From G965215045 sp965215045 (GTDB taxonomy: Bacteria; Pseudomonadota; Gammaproteobacteria; JABABF01): a stretch of 64,000 nucleotides of DNA. Positions 43,461 to 52,198 of the stretch are shown here, piece by piece (position 1 is the stretch's first letter; each line of letters begins with the position of its first letter). Below the pieces are notes generated by a model, which was given only the letters and a program-made list of their open reading frames with translations, searched no databases and was not told the origin of the DNA. Both the position numbers and the translations under genes were made by a program. The stretch lies in NCBI GenBank assembly GCA_965215045.1, contig OZ244031.1:744001-808000 (forward strand), given 5' to 3'.

Positions 43461-44216
43461 GTGAGTGAAAACATCCTGATCCACACCGAAGGCCCGGTCA
43501 TGGAAATCCGTTTCCATCGGCCGGAGAAGAAGAACTCCGTGACCGGGGCGATGTACAAGGCACTGCATCAGGGCCTGGCGGACGCCGCCCGGGAGGATGC
43601 GGTGCGCGCCGTGGTCATTCGCGGCAGCGATGATTGTTTTTGCGCGGGCAATGACATCGCCGACCTGGCTGCCGCCGGCAGCGGTCAGGGGGCTTCCGCC
43701 GCCGGGGATTTCATGGAGAGCCTGGCCACGTTTCCCAAGCCGCTGCTGGCGGCGGTCAGCGGCCCGGCGATCGGCATCGGTGCCACCCTGCTCCCGCAAT
43801 GTGACCTGGTGTACGCCGATGAGAGTGCCTACTTTGTCACGCCTTTTACCACGCTGGGCGTCTGCCCCGAGGCGGGTTCCAGTTTTTCCCTGGCGGCCTG
43901 CATCGGCCCGCGCCGGGCGGCGGAAATGCTGTTGCTGGGTGAGAAGCTCGATGCCCGCCAGGCCCTGGAAGCGGGTTTGATCAATGCAATTTTTCCTCCC
44001 CGGGAGCTGTACCGGGAAACGGCGGAAACCGCCAAACGCCTGGCCTCTCTGTCTGCGGTCTCGGTGCGCACCACCAAGCAGCTGATGCGCCATGAGTTTG
44101 CCGGGAGTTCGCAGGAGGCCTTTGCCCGGGAGATCCGGGGATTTGCGGAACTGCTGTCTTCAGAAGAGGCTCAGCAGGCTTTTGCCGCCTTCCTGGGCGG
44201 CGACGCAAAGAGTTGA
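43461..44216 (+). CDS. Enoyl-CoA hydratase/isomerase family protein
   Basis: A 251-residue crotonase-fold protein. The oxyanion-hole segments are DCFCAGNDIADLAAAG and GPAIGIGATLLPQCDLVYA; the acidic catalytic region is LGVCPEAGSSFSLAACIG. The head MEIRFHRPEKKNSVTGAMY is typical. It hydrates or isomerises an enoyl-CoA in beta-oxidation or a related pathway. GTG 43461 was chosen; a TTG at 43440 would extend it by seven residues. Confidence 0.9.
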   Translation: MSENILIHTEGPVMEIRFHRPEKKNSVTGAMYKALHQGLADAAREDAVRAVVIRGSDDCFCAGNDIADLAAAGSGQGASAAGDFMESLATFPKPLLAAVSGPAIGIGATLLPQCDLVYADESAYFVTPFTTLGVCPEAGSSFSLAACIGPRRAAEMLLLGEKLDARQALEAGLINAIFPPRELYRETAETAKRLASLSAVSVRTTKQLMRHEFAGSSQEAFAREIRGFAELLSSEEAQQAFAAFLGGDAKS

Positions 44217-44219
44217 GAA

Positions 44220-44906
44220 TCAGGCCCCGCCCGCACTGCCCCAGCCGCGGGCACTCTGACGGTACAGCAGCACCGCACCGTGCAGGAGCACCGCCGCCGC
44301 CACCCAGCCGGCGGTGGTCGCCAGGTAGCCCGGCAGGTAGCCCGAGACCCGCGCGGCGTATTCCAGTACGCCCATTTCGCCGAAGTGGCCGGAGAAGCGG
44401 TAAAAGCCCAGGTTGGAGATGCCGAAGGCCAGGGCTGCGGCCAGTGGCGGCAGAACGGCGAACAGCGGCAACATGCGGCGTCCCCGGCGCAAGGCCCGCG
44501 CAGCACCGACCCCCCCGCCCCACAGCGCGGCATAAGCGGGCAACAAGAACAGGTACGCCGGGGTGATGCACCAGCCGGAGACGCCTCCCAGGGCGATGCT
44601 CCACCAGTCGATCAGCACGGCTTCCAGGAACAGCAGTCCAAAGAACTCCCAGCGGCCCAGGTAAAAACCGCCCAGCAGAAAGATCGCCCAGGAGGCATCG
44701 GGCAGGGACAGCAGGGTGCCAAAATGACCGAAGCGCGTGCCGGCCATGAGCAGCACCAGCCCCAGGAACAGGATACCGCCCGGCGACAGGCTTGGCATGC
44801 CGGGCAGCAGTGCCCGGGTTCGGGCCTCCCGCAGCGGCTTCTTCCCGCCGCCCCGCCGGGGGCCGCCGGGTGCTGCGGGGCCGGGCCGGGGTCTAACCAG
44901 CCGCAT
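44220..44906 (-). CDS. Polytopic inner-membrane protein
   Basis: About 228 residues with five or six hydrophobic helices (GGILFLGLVLLMAGTRFGHF; DASWAIFLLGGFYLGRWEFF; GVSGWCITPAYLFLLPAYAA; LFAVLPPLAAALAFGISNLG; GYLATTAGWVAAAVLLHGAV). The LPDASWAIF-GGFYL and GGVSGWC-TPAYLFLLPAY pattern reminds me of small membrane proteins sometimes annotated as a hypothetical B12-transport component, but this is memory only. ATG 44906 lies inside the end of the aldolase gene, so the two overlap by about 14 bp. Confidence 0.7.
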   Translation of the reverse strand: MRLVRPRPGPAAPGGPRRGGGKKPLREARTRALLPGMPSLSPGGILFLGLVLLMAGTRFGHFGTLLSLPDASWAIFLLGGFYLGRWEFFGLLFLEAVLIDWWSIALGGVSGWCITPAYLFLLPAYAALWGGGVGAARALRRGRRMLPLFAVLPPLAAALAFGISNLGFYRFSGHFGEMGVLEYAARVSGYLPGYLATTAGWVAAAVLLHGAVLLYRQSARGWGSAGGA

Positions 44907-45996
44907 GCCGTTTTTGTTTTTGTACCGGTGCCGGTTCCCGCACTCCGCCCTCGCGCTCCTTGACCATGTCCAGGGCGACATCGACGATCATGTCCTCCTG
45001 GCCGCCGACCATGCGCCGGCGCCCCAGTTCCACCAGGATATCGCGTGTCTCCAGCTGGTAGCGCCGGGCAGCGGTCTCGGCGTGGCGCAGGAAGCTGGAA
45101 TACACGCCGGCATAGCCCAGCGACAGGGTCTCGCGGTCGACGCGCACCGGGCGGTCCTGCAGCGGACGCACCAGGTCATCGGCGGCATCCATGAGCCGGT
45201 AGAGATCACAGCCGTGTTGCCAGTCCATGCGGTCTGCCGCGGCGACAAACACTTCCAGCGGCGCATTGCCCGCCCCGGCACCCATGCCGGCCAGGGAGGC
45301 GTCAACGCGGTCCGCGCCGTTCTTCACCGCCACGATCGAATTCGCCACCCCCAGGGCCAGGTTGTGGTGTGCGTGAATGCCGCGCCCGGTCCCGGGTTGC
45401 AAGGCCCGGTCAAAGGCCTGGAAGCGCGCGGCCACATCGTCCATGTTCAGTGCCCCGCCGCTGTCGACCACGTAGATGCACTGGGCACCGTACGATTCCA
45501 TGAGCACCGCCTGCTCGGCCAGCGGTTCCGGTTCGGCCATGTGCGACATCATCAGGAAACCCACGGTATCCATGCCGAGTTCGCGCGCGAATTCAATATG
45601 CTGCCGGGCGACATCCGCCTCGGTGCAATGCGTCGCCACCCGCACCGAGCGCACTCCCAGGTCCCACGCCCATTTCAGGTCTTCCTTGACCGCGATGCCA
45701 GGCAGGATCAGGGTGGTCAACCTGGCGTGCTCCAGCACATCCGCCACGGCCCGCAACCACTCCTTGTCGGTATGCGCCCCGAAACCGTAATTGAAACTGC
45801 AGCCGGACAGACCGTCGCCGTGCGCCACTTCGATGGCGTCCACGCGCGCCGCATCCAGGGCCCGGGCGATGTCCTGCACATGCTCGATGCCATACATGTG
45901 CCGGATCGCGTGCATGCCGTCGCGCAGGGTGACATCCTGGATGTACAGTTTTTGCTCGCCCTTGAGGATTGCTTCGGTCTTGTTCATGGCGTTCAT
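44893..45996 (-). CDS. 4-hydroxy-2-oxovalerate aldolase
   Basis: A 367-residue class II pyruvate aldolase of the BphI/DmpG/XylK type, cleaving 4-hydroxy-2-oxoacids to pyruvate and an aldehyde. Motifs: LYIQDVTLRDGMHAIRHMYG (metal and catalytic DVTLRDG), VAHGDGLSGCSFNYGFG, the metal site GIHAHHNLALGVANS, and the DmpG communication domain with SLGYAGVYSSFLRHAE. It lies 21 bp after the acylating aldehyde dehydrogenase, whose product interface channels the aldehyde. ATG 45996 or 45987 (MNKTEA). Confidence 0.93.
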   Translation of the reverse strand: MNAMNKTEAILKGEQKLYIQDVTLRDGMHAIRHMYGIEHVQDIARALDAARVDAIEVAHGDGLSGCSFNYGFGAHTDKEWLRAVADVLEHARLTTLILPGIAVKEDLKWAWDLGVRSVRVATHCTEADVARQHIEFARELGMDTVGFLMMSHMAEPEPLAEQAVLMESYGAQCIYVVDSGGALNMDDVAARFQAFDRALQPGTGRGIHAHHNLALGVANSIVAVKNGADRVDASLAGMGAGAGNAPLEVFVAAADRMDWQHGCDLYRLMDAADDLVRPLQDRPVRVDRETLSLGYAGVYSSFLRHAETAARRYQLETRDILVELGRRRMVGGQEDMIVDVALDMVKEREGGVREPAPVQKQKRHAAG

Positions 45997-46017
45997 GGTT
46001 GCAACTCCCGGTGCGCC

Positions 46018-46974
46018 TCAGGCGGCCTTCTCGTCTGCGGCCTGCAGAAACTTCAGCTGCGCCAGGCGCTCCCCGGTGCCGAGTGCTGCGGAAGTCATGA
46101 TATCCAGGTTGCCGGCGTAGGCCGGCAGGTAATGGCCCGCGCCCTCGACCTCCAGGAAAATCGAGGTCTTGAGACCGCCGAAATCGCCGCGCCCGGGAAT
46201 ATGCAGGGGCTGGCTCGCGCTAAAACGCTCGAATTGCAGTTCCTGTTTCAGGCGGTAGCCGGGGACATAGTCCTGCACCTCCTCCACCATGCGGGAGACG
46301 GAAGCGGTGATCGCCGCCTCGTCGACTTCGTCGCAGAGTGTGAACACCGTGTTGCGCATCAGCAGCGGCGGCTCGGCGGGGTTCAGGATAATGATCGCCT
46401 TGCCGCGCTCGGCACCGCCCACCTGTTCGATGCCGCGGGCCGTGGTGCGGGTGAATTCGTCGATGTTGGCGCGCGTGCCCGGGCCGGCCGAGCGCGAGGA
46501 GACCGAGGCGACGATCTCGGCGTAACGCACCGGGGAGACGCGGCTGACCGCCGCCACCATGGGGATGGTCGCCTGCCCGCCGCAGCTGACCAGGTTGAGG
46601 TTCTGTTCCGGCAAGTGCTCCTCCATGTTGACCACGGGCACGGTGTAGGGGCCGATGGCTGCGGGCGTCAGGTCCACCATCTGTTTGCCGTGCGGCAGCA
46701 GGGCCTCGTGATTGGCGCGATGTGCCGATGCCGAAGTCGCATCAAAGACGATGCGGATGTCTTCAAAACCGGGCATCTTCATCAGGCCTTCCACGCCCTC
46801 GTGGGTGGTCGGCACGCCCAGTTTTGCCGCCCGCGCCAGGCCGTCGGACTCGGGGTCGATACCGACCAGTGCCCCCATCTCCAGGGTCTCCGAAGTGCGC
46901 AGGATCTTGAACATCAGGTCGGTGCCGATATTGCCGGAACCGATAATTGCTGTCTTGGTTTTCATGCTTGCCAT
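46018..46974 (-). CDS. Acetaldehyde dehydrogenase (acylating)
   Basis: About 318 residues of the BphJ/DmpF/MhpF type, making acetyl-CoA or propionyl-CoA from the aldehyde released by the neighbouring aldolase. KTAIIGSGNIGTDLMFKIL is the Rossmann start, the catalytic Cys is in NLVSCGGQATIPMVAAVSRV, and FTLCDEVDEAAI and GAGHYLPAYAGNLDIMTSAA are typical. Several starts are possible (46983, 46974, 46965). The 2-hydroxypentadienoate hydratase and ring-cleavage genes that normally accompany this pair are not adjacent. Confidence 0.93.
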   Translation of the reverse strand: MASMKTKTAIIGSGNIGTDLMFKILRTSETLEMGALVGIDPESDGLARAAKLGVPTTHEGVEGLMKMPGFEDIRIVFDATSASAHRANHEALLPHGKQMVDLTPAAIGPYTVPVVNMEEHLPEQNLNLVSCGGQATIPMVAAVSRVSPVRYAEIVASVSSRSAGPGTRANIDEFTRTTARGIEQVGGAERGKAIIILNPAEPPLLMRNTVFTLCDEVDEAAITASVSRMVEEVQDYVPGYRLKQELQFERFSASQPLHIPGRGDFGGLKTSIFLEVEGAGHYLPAYAGNLDIMTSAALGTGERLAQLKFLQAADEKAA

Positions 46975-47269
46975 CGTCGCCATTCGCTGTTGTTCATATT
47001 TAAACTCCATCTCCCCCGAGCGACCCCGGGAGCCGCTGCCTGTATTTATAAGACTACCATAATTTGGCGTCCACGGGTGAGGAGCGCGCAAGTTCTTAAC
47101 CGGGGACACAGGCGTATGAGGCTATACTTTGCCGGAGTGGCAGGGATTGCACACCGGGCAGTGCGGCCTTTGCGGTCGTGCCGCCGGGGTTTCTGCAAGA
47201 AGATGGAAAGGAAAGCTGATTGGCGGGCCTGCCGACCCGCACTGCATCAGAAAGGGGGAGGTGCATGTC

Positions 47270-50200
47270 ATGGGCATAGCTGCTGAACGGGTGAACGGGT
47301 TCCTGGAGGTTCTGCGCCAGGAGTCTTACGACAAGGTGGACCAGGGGAGCAAGTTCGAGCAGCTGGTTCGGGCCTGTCTTTCGGTGTCCCCGATCTATCG
47401 TCGGCACTACCGCAAGGTCTGGCACTGGGGGGAGTGGGCCAGGCATCAGGGGCTCGATGGCCGCGATACCGGCATCGACCTGGTGGCCGAGAGATGGGAC
47501 AGTGCCTATTGCGCGATCCAGTGCAAGTTCTTCCAGGCAGAGCACGCGCTGCAGAAAGGCGAGATCGCCTCCTTCCTGGCGGCTGCCAACGAGCGCCTGG
47601 GGGCAGACCGGTCGATCGTTTTCAGCGAGATGATGCTGGTGAGCACCGGCGGCGAGCTGTCGGCGACGGCCAGACGTTCCCTGGCCAATCAGCGTGTGCA
47701 AGGGATTTACCGGACCTTCCATCAATTGGCTGACGGGCTGCCCGAGGATGCCAAACTGGAGGAACTGCTGCGCACGCGCGCCCACAAGGAGTTGTGGCGG
47801 CGCGTGCAGAAGCAGGAGCACAAGGAACTGCGCCCGCACCAGCAGAAGGCACTGAAGGATGTGCTGGCCGGCTTCAAGGAACACGACCGGGGCAAGCTGA
47901 TCATGGCCTGCGGCACGGGCAAGACCCTGCTCTCGCTCAAGATCGCAGAACGGATGTTGCGCGGCCGGGGTGGCAACGTGCTGTTCCTGGCCCCGTCACT
48001 GGCGTTGATCTCCCAGACCCTGCAGGAGTGGAGTGCGCAGTTCTCCCCGGAGGCGGATTTTTTTGCGGTGTGTTCGGACACCAAGGTGGGTCGGGAGAGC
48101 GAGGATATTTCGGTACACGAACTGGTGTTCCCCGCGACCACGGACAGCGAGCGGCTGGCCCAAAAGTTGTGCCACTCAAAAGACAAGGGCAATGGAAAAC
48201 AGCCGATCAAGGTGGTCTTTGCCACCTACCATTCCATCGAGGTGGTCTCCCGGGCACAGGACCAGGGCGCACCGGAGTTCGCCCTGGTGATCTGCGATGA
48301 GGCACATCGCACCACCGGCGTGGAACAGAAGGGCAGAGAGAAGTCTTATTTTCTGCAGGTGCATGATCAAAAGCGGCTGCGGGCGGACAAGCGGCTGTAC
48401 ATGACTGCCACCTCGCGCATCTACGCCGAGTCGGCCAAGCGCAAAGGCAAGGAGCTGGAAGCGGAGGTGTATTCCATGGACGATAAGGAGACCTACGGCC
48501 CGGAGTTTCACCGGCTGGATTTCTCCGCCGCGGTGGCACAAGACCTGCTGAGCGATTACAAGGTGCTCATCCTGGGGGTCAATGAGCAGCATGTCAGCGA
48601 TGCCGTGCAAAAGTTGCTCGCCCAAAACGGAGAGCTCAACCTGGATGATGCCGGCAGGATTATCGGCTGCTGGAACGGCCTGGCGAAAAAGATCAGCAAT
48701 GCCGGGGAAGACGGCACCCTGGACCCCGAGCCCATGCAGCGGGCGGTGGCATTCTCCCGGCGCATCGATGACTCCAAGCTGGTGCGGGATCATTTCACTC
48801 ATATCATCGAGGAGTACCAGAAGAAATACCCGGAAGAACAGAGCCTGGACTGTGAGATCCGACACGTGGACGGCACCCAGGGGGCGGCGGAGCGTACCAA
48901 GCACCTGCAGTGGTTGCGCGACCCCACGGACCCCGGGCAATGCCGCATCCTGAGCAACGTGCGCTGCCTGTCGGAGGGGGTGGATGTGCCGGCCCTGGAT
49001 GCGGTGCTGTTCATGAACCCGCGGCGTTCCATCATCGACATCGTGCAGTCGGTGGGGCGGGTGATGCGCAGGGCGGAGGGCAAGAAATACGGCTACATCA
49101 TTCTGCCGGTGGCGGTGCCGGCGGATGAAGCACCGGAGCAGGTGCTGGGCAAGGATGACAGCCGCTACGCTGTGATCTGGCAGGTGTTGCAGGCACTGCG
49201 GGCCCACGACGACCAGTTCAATGCGGAGATCAATCGCATCGATCTGAACGAGGGGCGCAGTGAGAAAATTCTCATCGATGTGATCGGCACAGAGGGTGTG
49301 GAGGAAGAGGAAGGTGCTTACACCGCCCGGACCCAACGGGAGAAGTTGCAGCAGGGCTTGCTCAAGTTTGACGTGGAGGAGTGGCGGGATGCGATCTACG
49401 CCCGCATGGTGCTCAAGTGCGGCGACCGCCGCTACTGGGAGGACTGGGCCAAGGACGTGGCGGACATCGCCCGGCGCAACAGCACGCGCATCAACACCCT
49501 GGTGCAGGGTGGCAAGGCGGAGTACCGGGAGTTGTTCAAAGAGTTTCTCACCGAGTTGCAACAGAACCTCAATCCCGAGGTCAGCGAAGAAGATGCGATC
49601 GAGATGCTCTCCCAGCACCTGATCACCCGGCCGGTGTTTGAAGCCCTGTTTGAGAACTATGACTTCGCCGCCAAGAACCCGGTCTCCAAGACCATGCAGA
49701 CCATGCTGGAGCTGCTGTATGAGCAGAACCTGGAGGCCGAGACCCGTTCCCTGGAAGAGTTCTATGAGAGTGTGCGTCAGCGGGCCAGCGGCATCGACAA
49801 TGCGGCGGGACGGCAGAAGGTGGTGATCGAACTCTATGAGAAGTTCTTCCAGATCGCCTTTTCCAAGATGGCGGAGAGACTGGGCATTGTCTACACGCCC
49901 GTCGAGGTGGTGGATTTCATACTGCACAGCGTCGACTGGCTGCTGCAGCAGGAGTTCGGCAAGGGCATCGGTGCCCGGGGCGTGCATATACTGGACCCGT
50001 TCACCGGCACCGGCACCTTTATCAGCCGACTGCTGCAGTCCTCATTGATTGACAATAAGGACCTGGAGCGCAAGTTCGGCGAAGAGCTGCACGCCAATGA
50101 GATCGTGCTGCTGGCCTATTACATCGCCGCCATCAATATAGAGGAGGCCTACCACGACCGGAAACGCCAGATGGTGCAAAAGAAAAAGGGCAAGGCGGCT

Positions 50201-52165
50201 GTACAACAACAGCAGGCACAAGATATAGCCTACGAGCCCTTTGCCGGCATTGTGCTGACCGACACCTTTCAGATCAATGAGCGGGACGGCGATATGCTGG
50301 ACAGGATTTTCCCGGTCAACTCCAAGCGGGTGCAGAGGCAAAAGCAAACGCCGATCCGCGTGGTGCTGGGCAACCCGCCCTATTCAGCCGGACAGAGAAG
50401 TCAGAATGATGCAAACTGGAATCTGAAATACCCAAAGCTGGATGAGAGTGTCCGGGGAAGTTATGCTCATTATTCAACTGTAACCAATAAGAACAGACTG
50501 TACGATTCTTATATTCGCGCTTTTCGCTGGGCCAGCGACCGCATCGGCGAGGAGGGCATCGTCGCCTACGTCAGCAACGGCGGCTGGCTCGACGGCAGTG
50601 CCCAGGATGGGTTTCGCAAATGCCTGCAGGACGAATTCAGCAGTATTTATTGTTTCAACCTGCGTGGGAATGCCAGGACTTCAGGGGAACAGCGCCGTAA
50701 AGAGAAGGATAATGTGTTCGGTCAGGGAACCCGAACCGGTATTGTGATTTCCTTCCTGGTAAAGAATTCACAATACAAAGGGGACTGCCAGATTCATTAT
50801 CATGACATCGGTGATTACCTCACTCACAAGCAGAAACTTGAAGCGATCCGGGAAGCCAAAAGTGCTGCCAAGATTCCCTGGGCCGTCATCACGCCCAATG
50901 CCGAGCACGACTGGATCAACCAGCGCGACCCGCAATTCATGCATTGGCTGCCGCTGGGAGACAAGGCGAACAAACGCAAGGAAGAGACGGTTGCCAGTAT
51001 TTTTACGCTGTTCAGTAATGGTGTTAAAACAAATCGGGATGCCTGGGTCTACAATTTTTCCGGGCAGGAAGTCACTGCCAATATGCGGTGTTGCATCGAT
51101 TTCTACAACAGTGAAGTGCAACGTTATCGGCAGGCTTGTACGCAGGAAAGCAGTGGCGGGAAACCTGAGGCCAGGGAGTTTGTCAACTACGACTCGACTC
51201 GAATTCACTGGGATCTTTCAAATCTGGACGAACTGGTTAAAAATAAAACCAGTAAATTCAGATCGGAGCAACTGCGTCATGCCATCTACAGACCATTTTG
51301 TAAACAGTGGCTGTATTTTAATGCCCAATGGAATAACAGCCGCTATCAGCAGCCGCGTATATTTCCGACCCCCGATACTGTCAACCGGGTGATCTGTATT
51401 CCAGGAATCGGTGTGCCAAAGGACTTTTCTGCCCTGATAGTGGATATAGTCCCAGACCTTAATGTTCTTAATGCCAGTCAATGTTTTCCGCGCTACCGCT
51501 ATGAACCGGTGGAGGGGGAACTGTACGGCGGCGGCCAGCAATGGCAGCCGGTGGATAATATCCCCGCTGAAACCGTGGCCCGGTTCCGGGAACACTACGC
51601 CGACCAGAAGATCGATGGCGATGCGATCTTCCACTATGTCTACGGCCTGCTGCACAGCCCCGAATACAAGCGGCGTTTTGCCGCCAACCTGAAAAAGATG
51701 CTGCCCCGTATTCCCTACGCCAAAACCGCCGCAGACTTCTCAGCCTTCAGCGACGCCGGGCGGCAGCTGGCCGAACTGCATACCGGCTACGAACAACTGC
51801 AGCCGTACCCGCTGGATATCCGGGAACAAGATTCCGGCGGCGAACTCTCAGGGCACTACCGGGTGCGCAAGATGCGTTTTGGCGGCACCGCTCGCAAGCC
51901 GGACAAATCCACCATTCGCTACAACGACCACATCACCCTAGCGGGCATCCCCCTGAATGCTTATGAGTACATCGTCAACGGCAAGAGTGCCGTGGAGTGG
52001 GTCATGGAACGCTACCAACCCGGCATTCACAAGGACAGCGGTATCCGCAACGACCCCAACCAGTGGTCGGACGAGCCGCGCTATATCATTGAGCTGCTGG
52101 GCAAGGTGGTGCGCCTCAGTGTCGACACCATGCACATCATCCAAACCCTGCCCGAACTGCCTTGA
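47270..52165 (+). CDS. Type ISP restriction-modification enzyme (nuclease, translocase, methyltransferase and specificity in one chain)
   Basis: A 1631-residue single-polypeptide restriction system of the LlaBIII/LlaGI kind. An Mrr-like nuclease lies near residues 60-90 (DTGIDLVAERW with YCAIQCKFF, the D...QxK motif). A superfamily-2 translocase follows, with Walker A ACGTGKTLLSL near 213, DEAH in VICDEAHRTTG near 340 and QSVGRVMRRAEG. The N6-adenine methyltransferase has DPFTGTGTFISRLLQ near 906 and catalytic NPPYSAG near 1034. The C-terminal target-recognition region ends near 1631. It needs no separate subunit. ATG 47270 is 9 bp after GGGGGAG. The frame is open throughout, so the gene looks functional. 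Confidence 0.93.
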   Translation: MGIAAERVNGFLEVLRQESYDKVDQGSKFEQLVRACLSVSPIYRRHYRKVWHWGEWARHQGLDGRDTGIDLVAERWDSAYCAIQCKFFQAEHALQKGEIASFLAAANERLGADRSIVFSEMMLVSTGGELSATARRSLANQRVQGIYRTFHQLADGLPEDAKLEELLRTRAHKELWRRVQKQEHKELRPHQQKALKDVLAGFKEHDRGKLIMACGTGKTLLSLKIAERMLRGRGGNVLFLAPSLALISQTLQEWSAQFSPEADFFAVCSDTKVGRESEDISVHELVFPATTDSERLAQKLCHSKDKGNGKQPIKVVFATYHSIEVVSRAQDQGAPEFALVICDEAHRTTGVEQKGREKSYFLQVHDQKRLRADKRLYMTATSRIYAESAKRKGKELEAEVYSMDDKETYGPEFHRLDFSAAVAQDLLSDYKVLILGVNEQHVSDAVQKLLAQNGELNLDDAGRIIGCWNGLAKKISNAGEDGTLDPEPMQRAVAFSRRIDDSKLVRDHFTHIIEEYQKKYPEEQSLDCEIRHVDGTQGAAERTKHLQWLRDPTDPGQCRILSNVRCLSEGVDVPALDAVLFMNPRRSIIDIVQSVGRVMRRAEGKKYGYIILPVAVPADEAPEQVLGKDDSRYAVIWQVLQALRAHDDQFNAEINRIDLNEGRSEKILIDVIGTEGVEEEEGAYTARTQREKLQQGLLKFDVEEWRDAIYARMVLKCGDRRYWEDWAKDVADIARRNSTRINTLVQGGKAEYRELFKEFLTELQQNLNPEVSEEDAIEMLSQHLITRPVFEALFENYDFAAKNPVSKTMQTMLELLYEQNLEAETRSLEEFYESVRQRASGIDNAAGRQKVVIELYEKFFQIAFSKMAERLGIVYTPVEVVDFILHSVDWLLQQEFGKGIGARGVHILDPFTGTGTFISRLLQSSLIDNKDLERKFGEELHANEIVLLAYYIAAINIEEAYHDRKRQMVQKKKGKAAVQQQQAQDIAYEPFAGIVLTDTFQINERDGDMLDRIFPVNSKRVQRQKQTPIRVVLGNPPYSAGQRSQNDANWNLKYPKLDESVRGSYAHYSTVTNKNRLYDSYIRAFRWASDRIGEEGIVAYVSNGGWLDGSAQDGFRKCLQDEFSSIYCFNLRGNARTSGEQRRKEKDNVFGQGTRTGIVISFLVKNSQYKGDCQIHYHDIGDYLTHKQKLEAIREAKSAAKIPWAVITPNAEHDWINQRDPQFMHWLPLGDKANKRKEETVASIFTLFSNGVKTNRDAWVYNFSGQEVTANMRCCIDFYNSEVQRYRQACTQESSGGKPEAREFVNYDSTRIHWDLSNLDELVKNKTSKFRSEQLRHAIYRPFCKQWLYFNAQWNNSRYQQPRIFPTPDTVNRVICIPGIGVPKDFSALIVDIVPDLNVLNASQCFPRYRYEPVEGELYGGGQQWQPVDNIPAETVARFREHYADQKIDGDAIFHYVYGLLHSPEYKRRFAANLKKMLPRIPYAKTAADFSAFSDAGRQLAELHTGYEQLQPYPLDIREQDSGGELSGHYRVRKMRFGGTARKPDKSTIRYNDHITLAGIPLNAYEYIVNGKSAVEWVMERYQPGIHKDSGIRNDPNQWSDEPRYIIELLGKVVRLSVDTMHIIQTLPELP

Positions 52166-52198
52166 ACCGGGCACGGGCACTTAGGCGGGCGGGGCGGC

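Noticed and set aside
48176..49987. 603-codon minus-strand frame within the restriction enzyme gene
   Set aside because: Antisense shadow of the conserved translocase region; no motif of its own.
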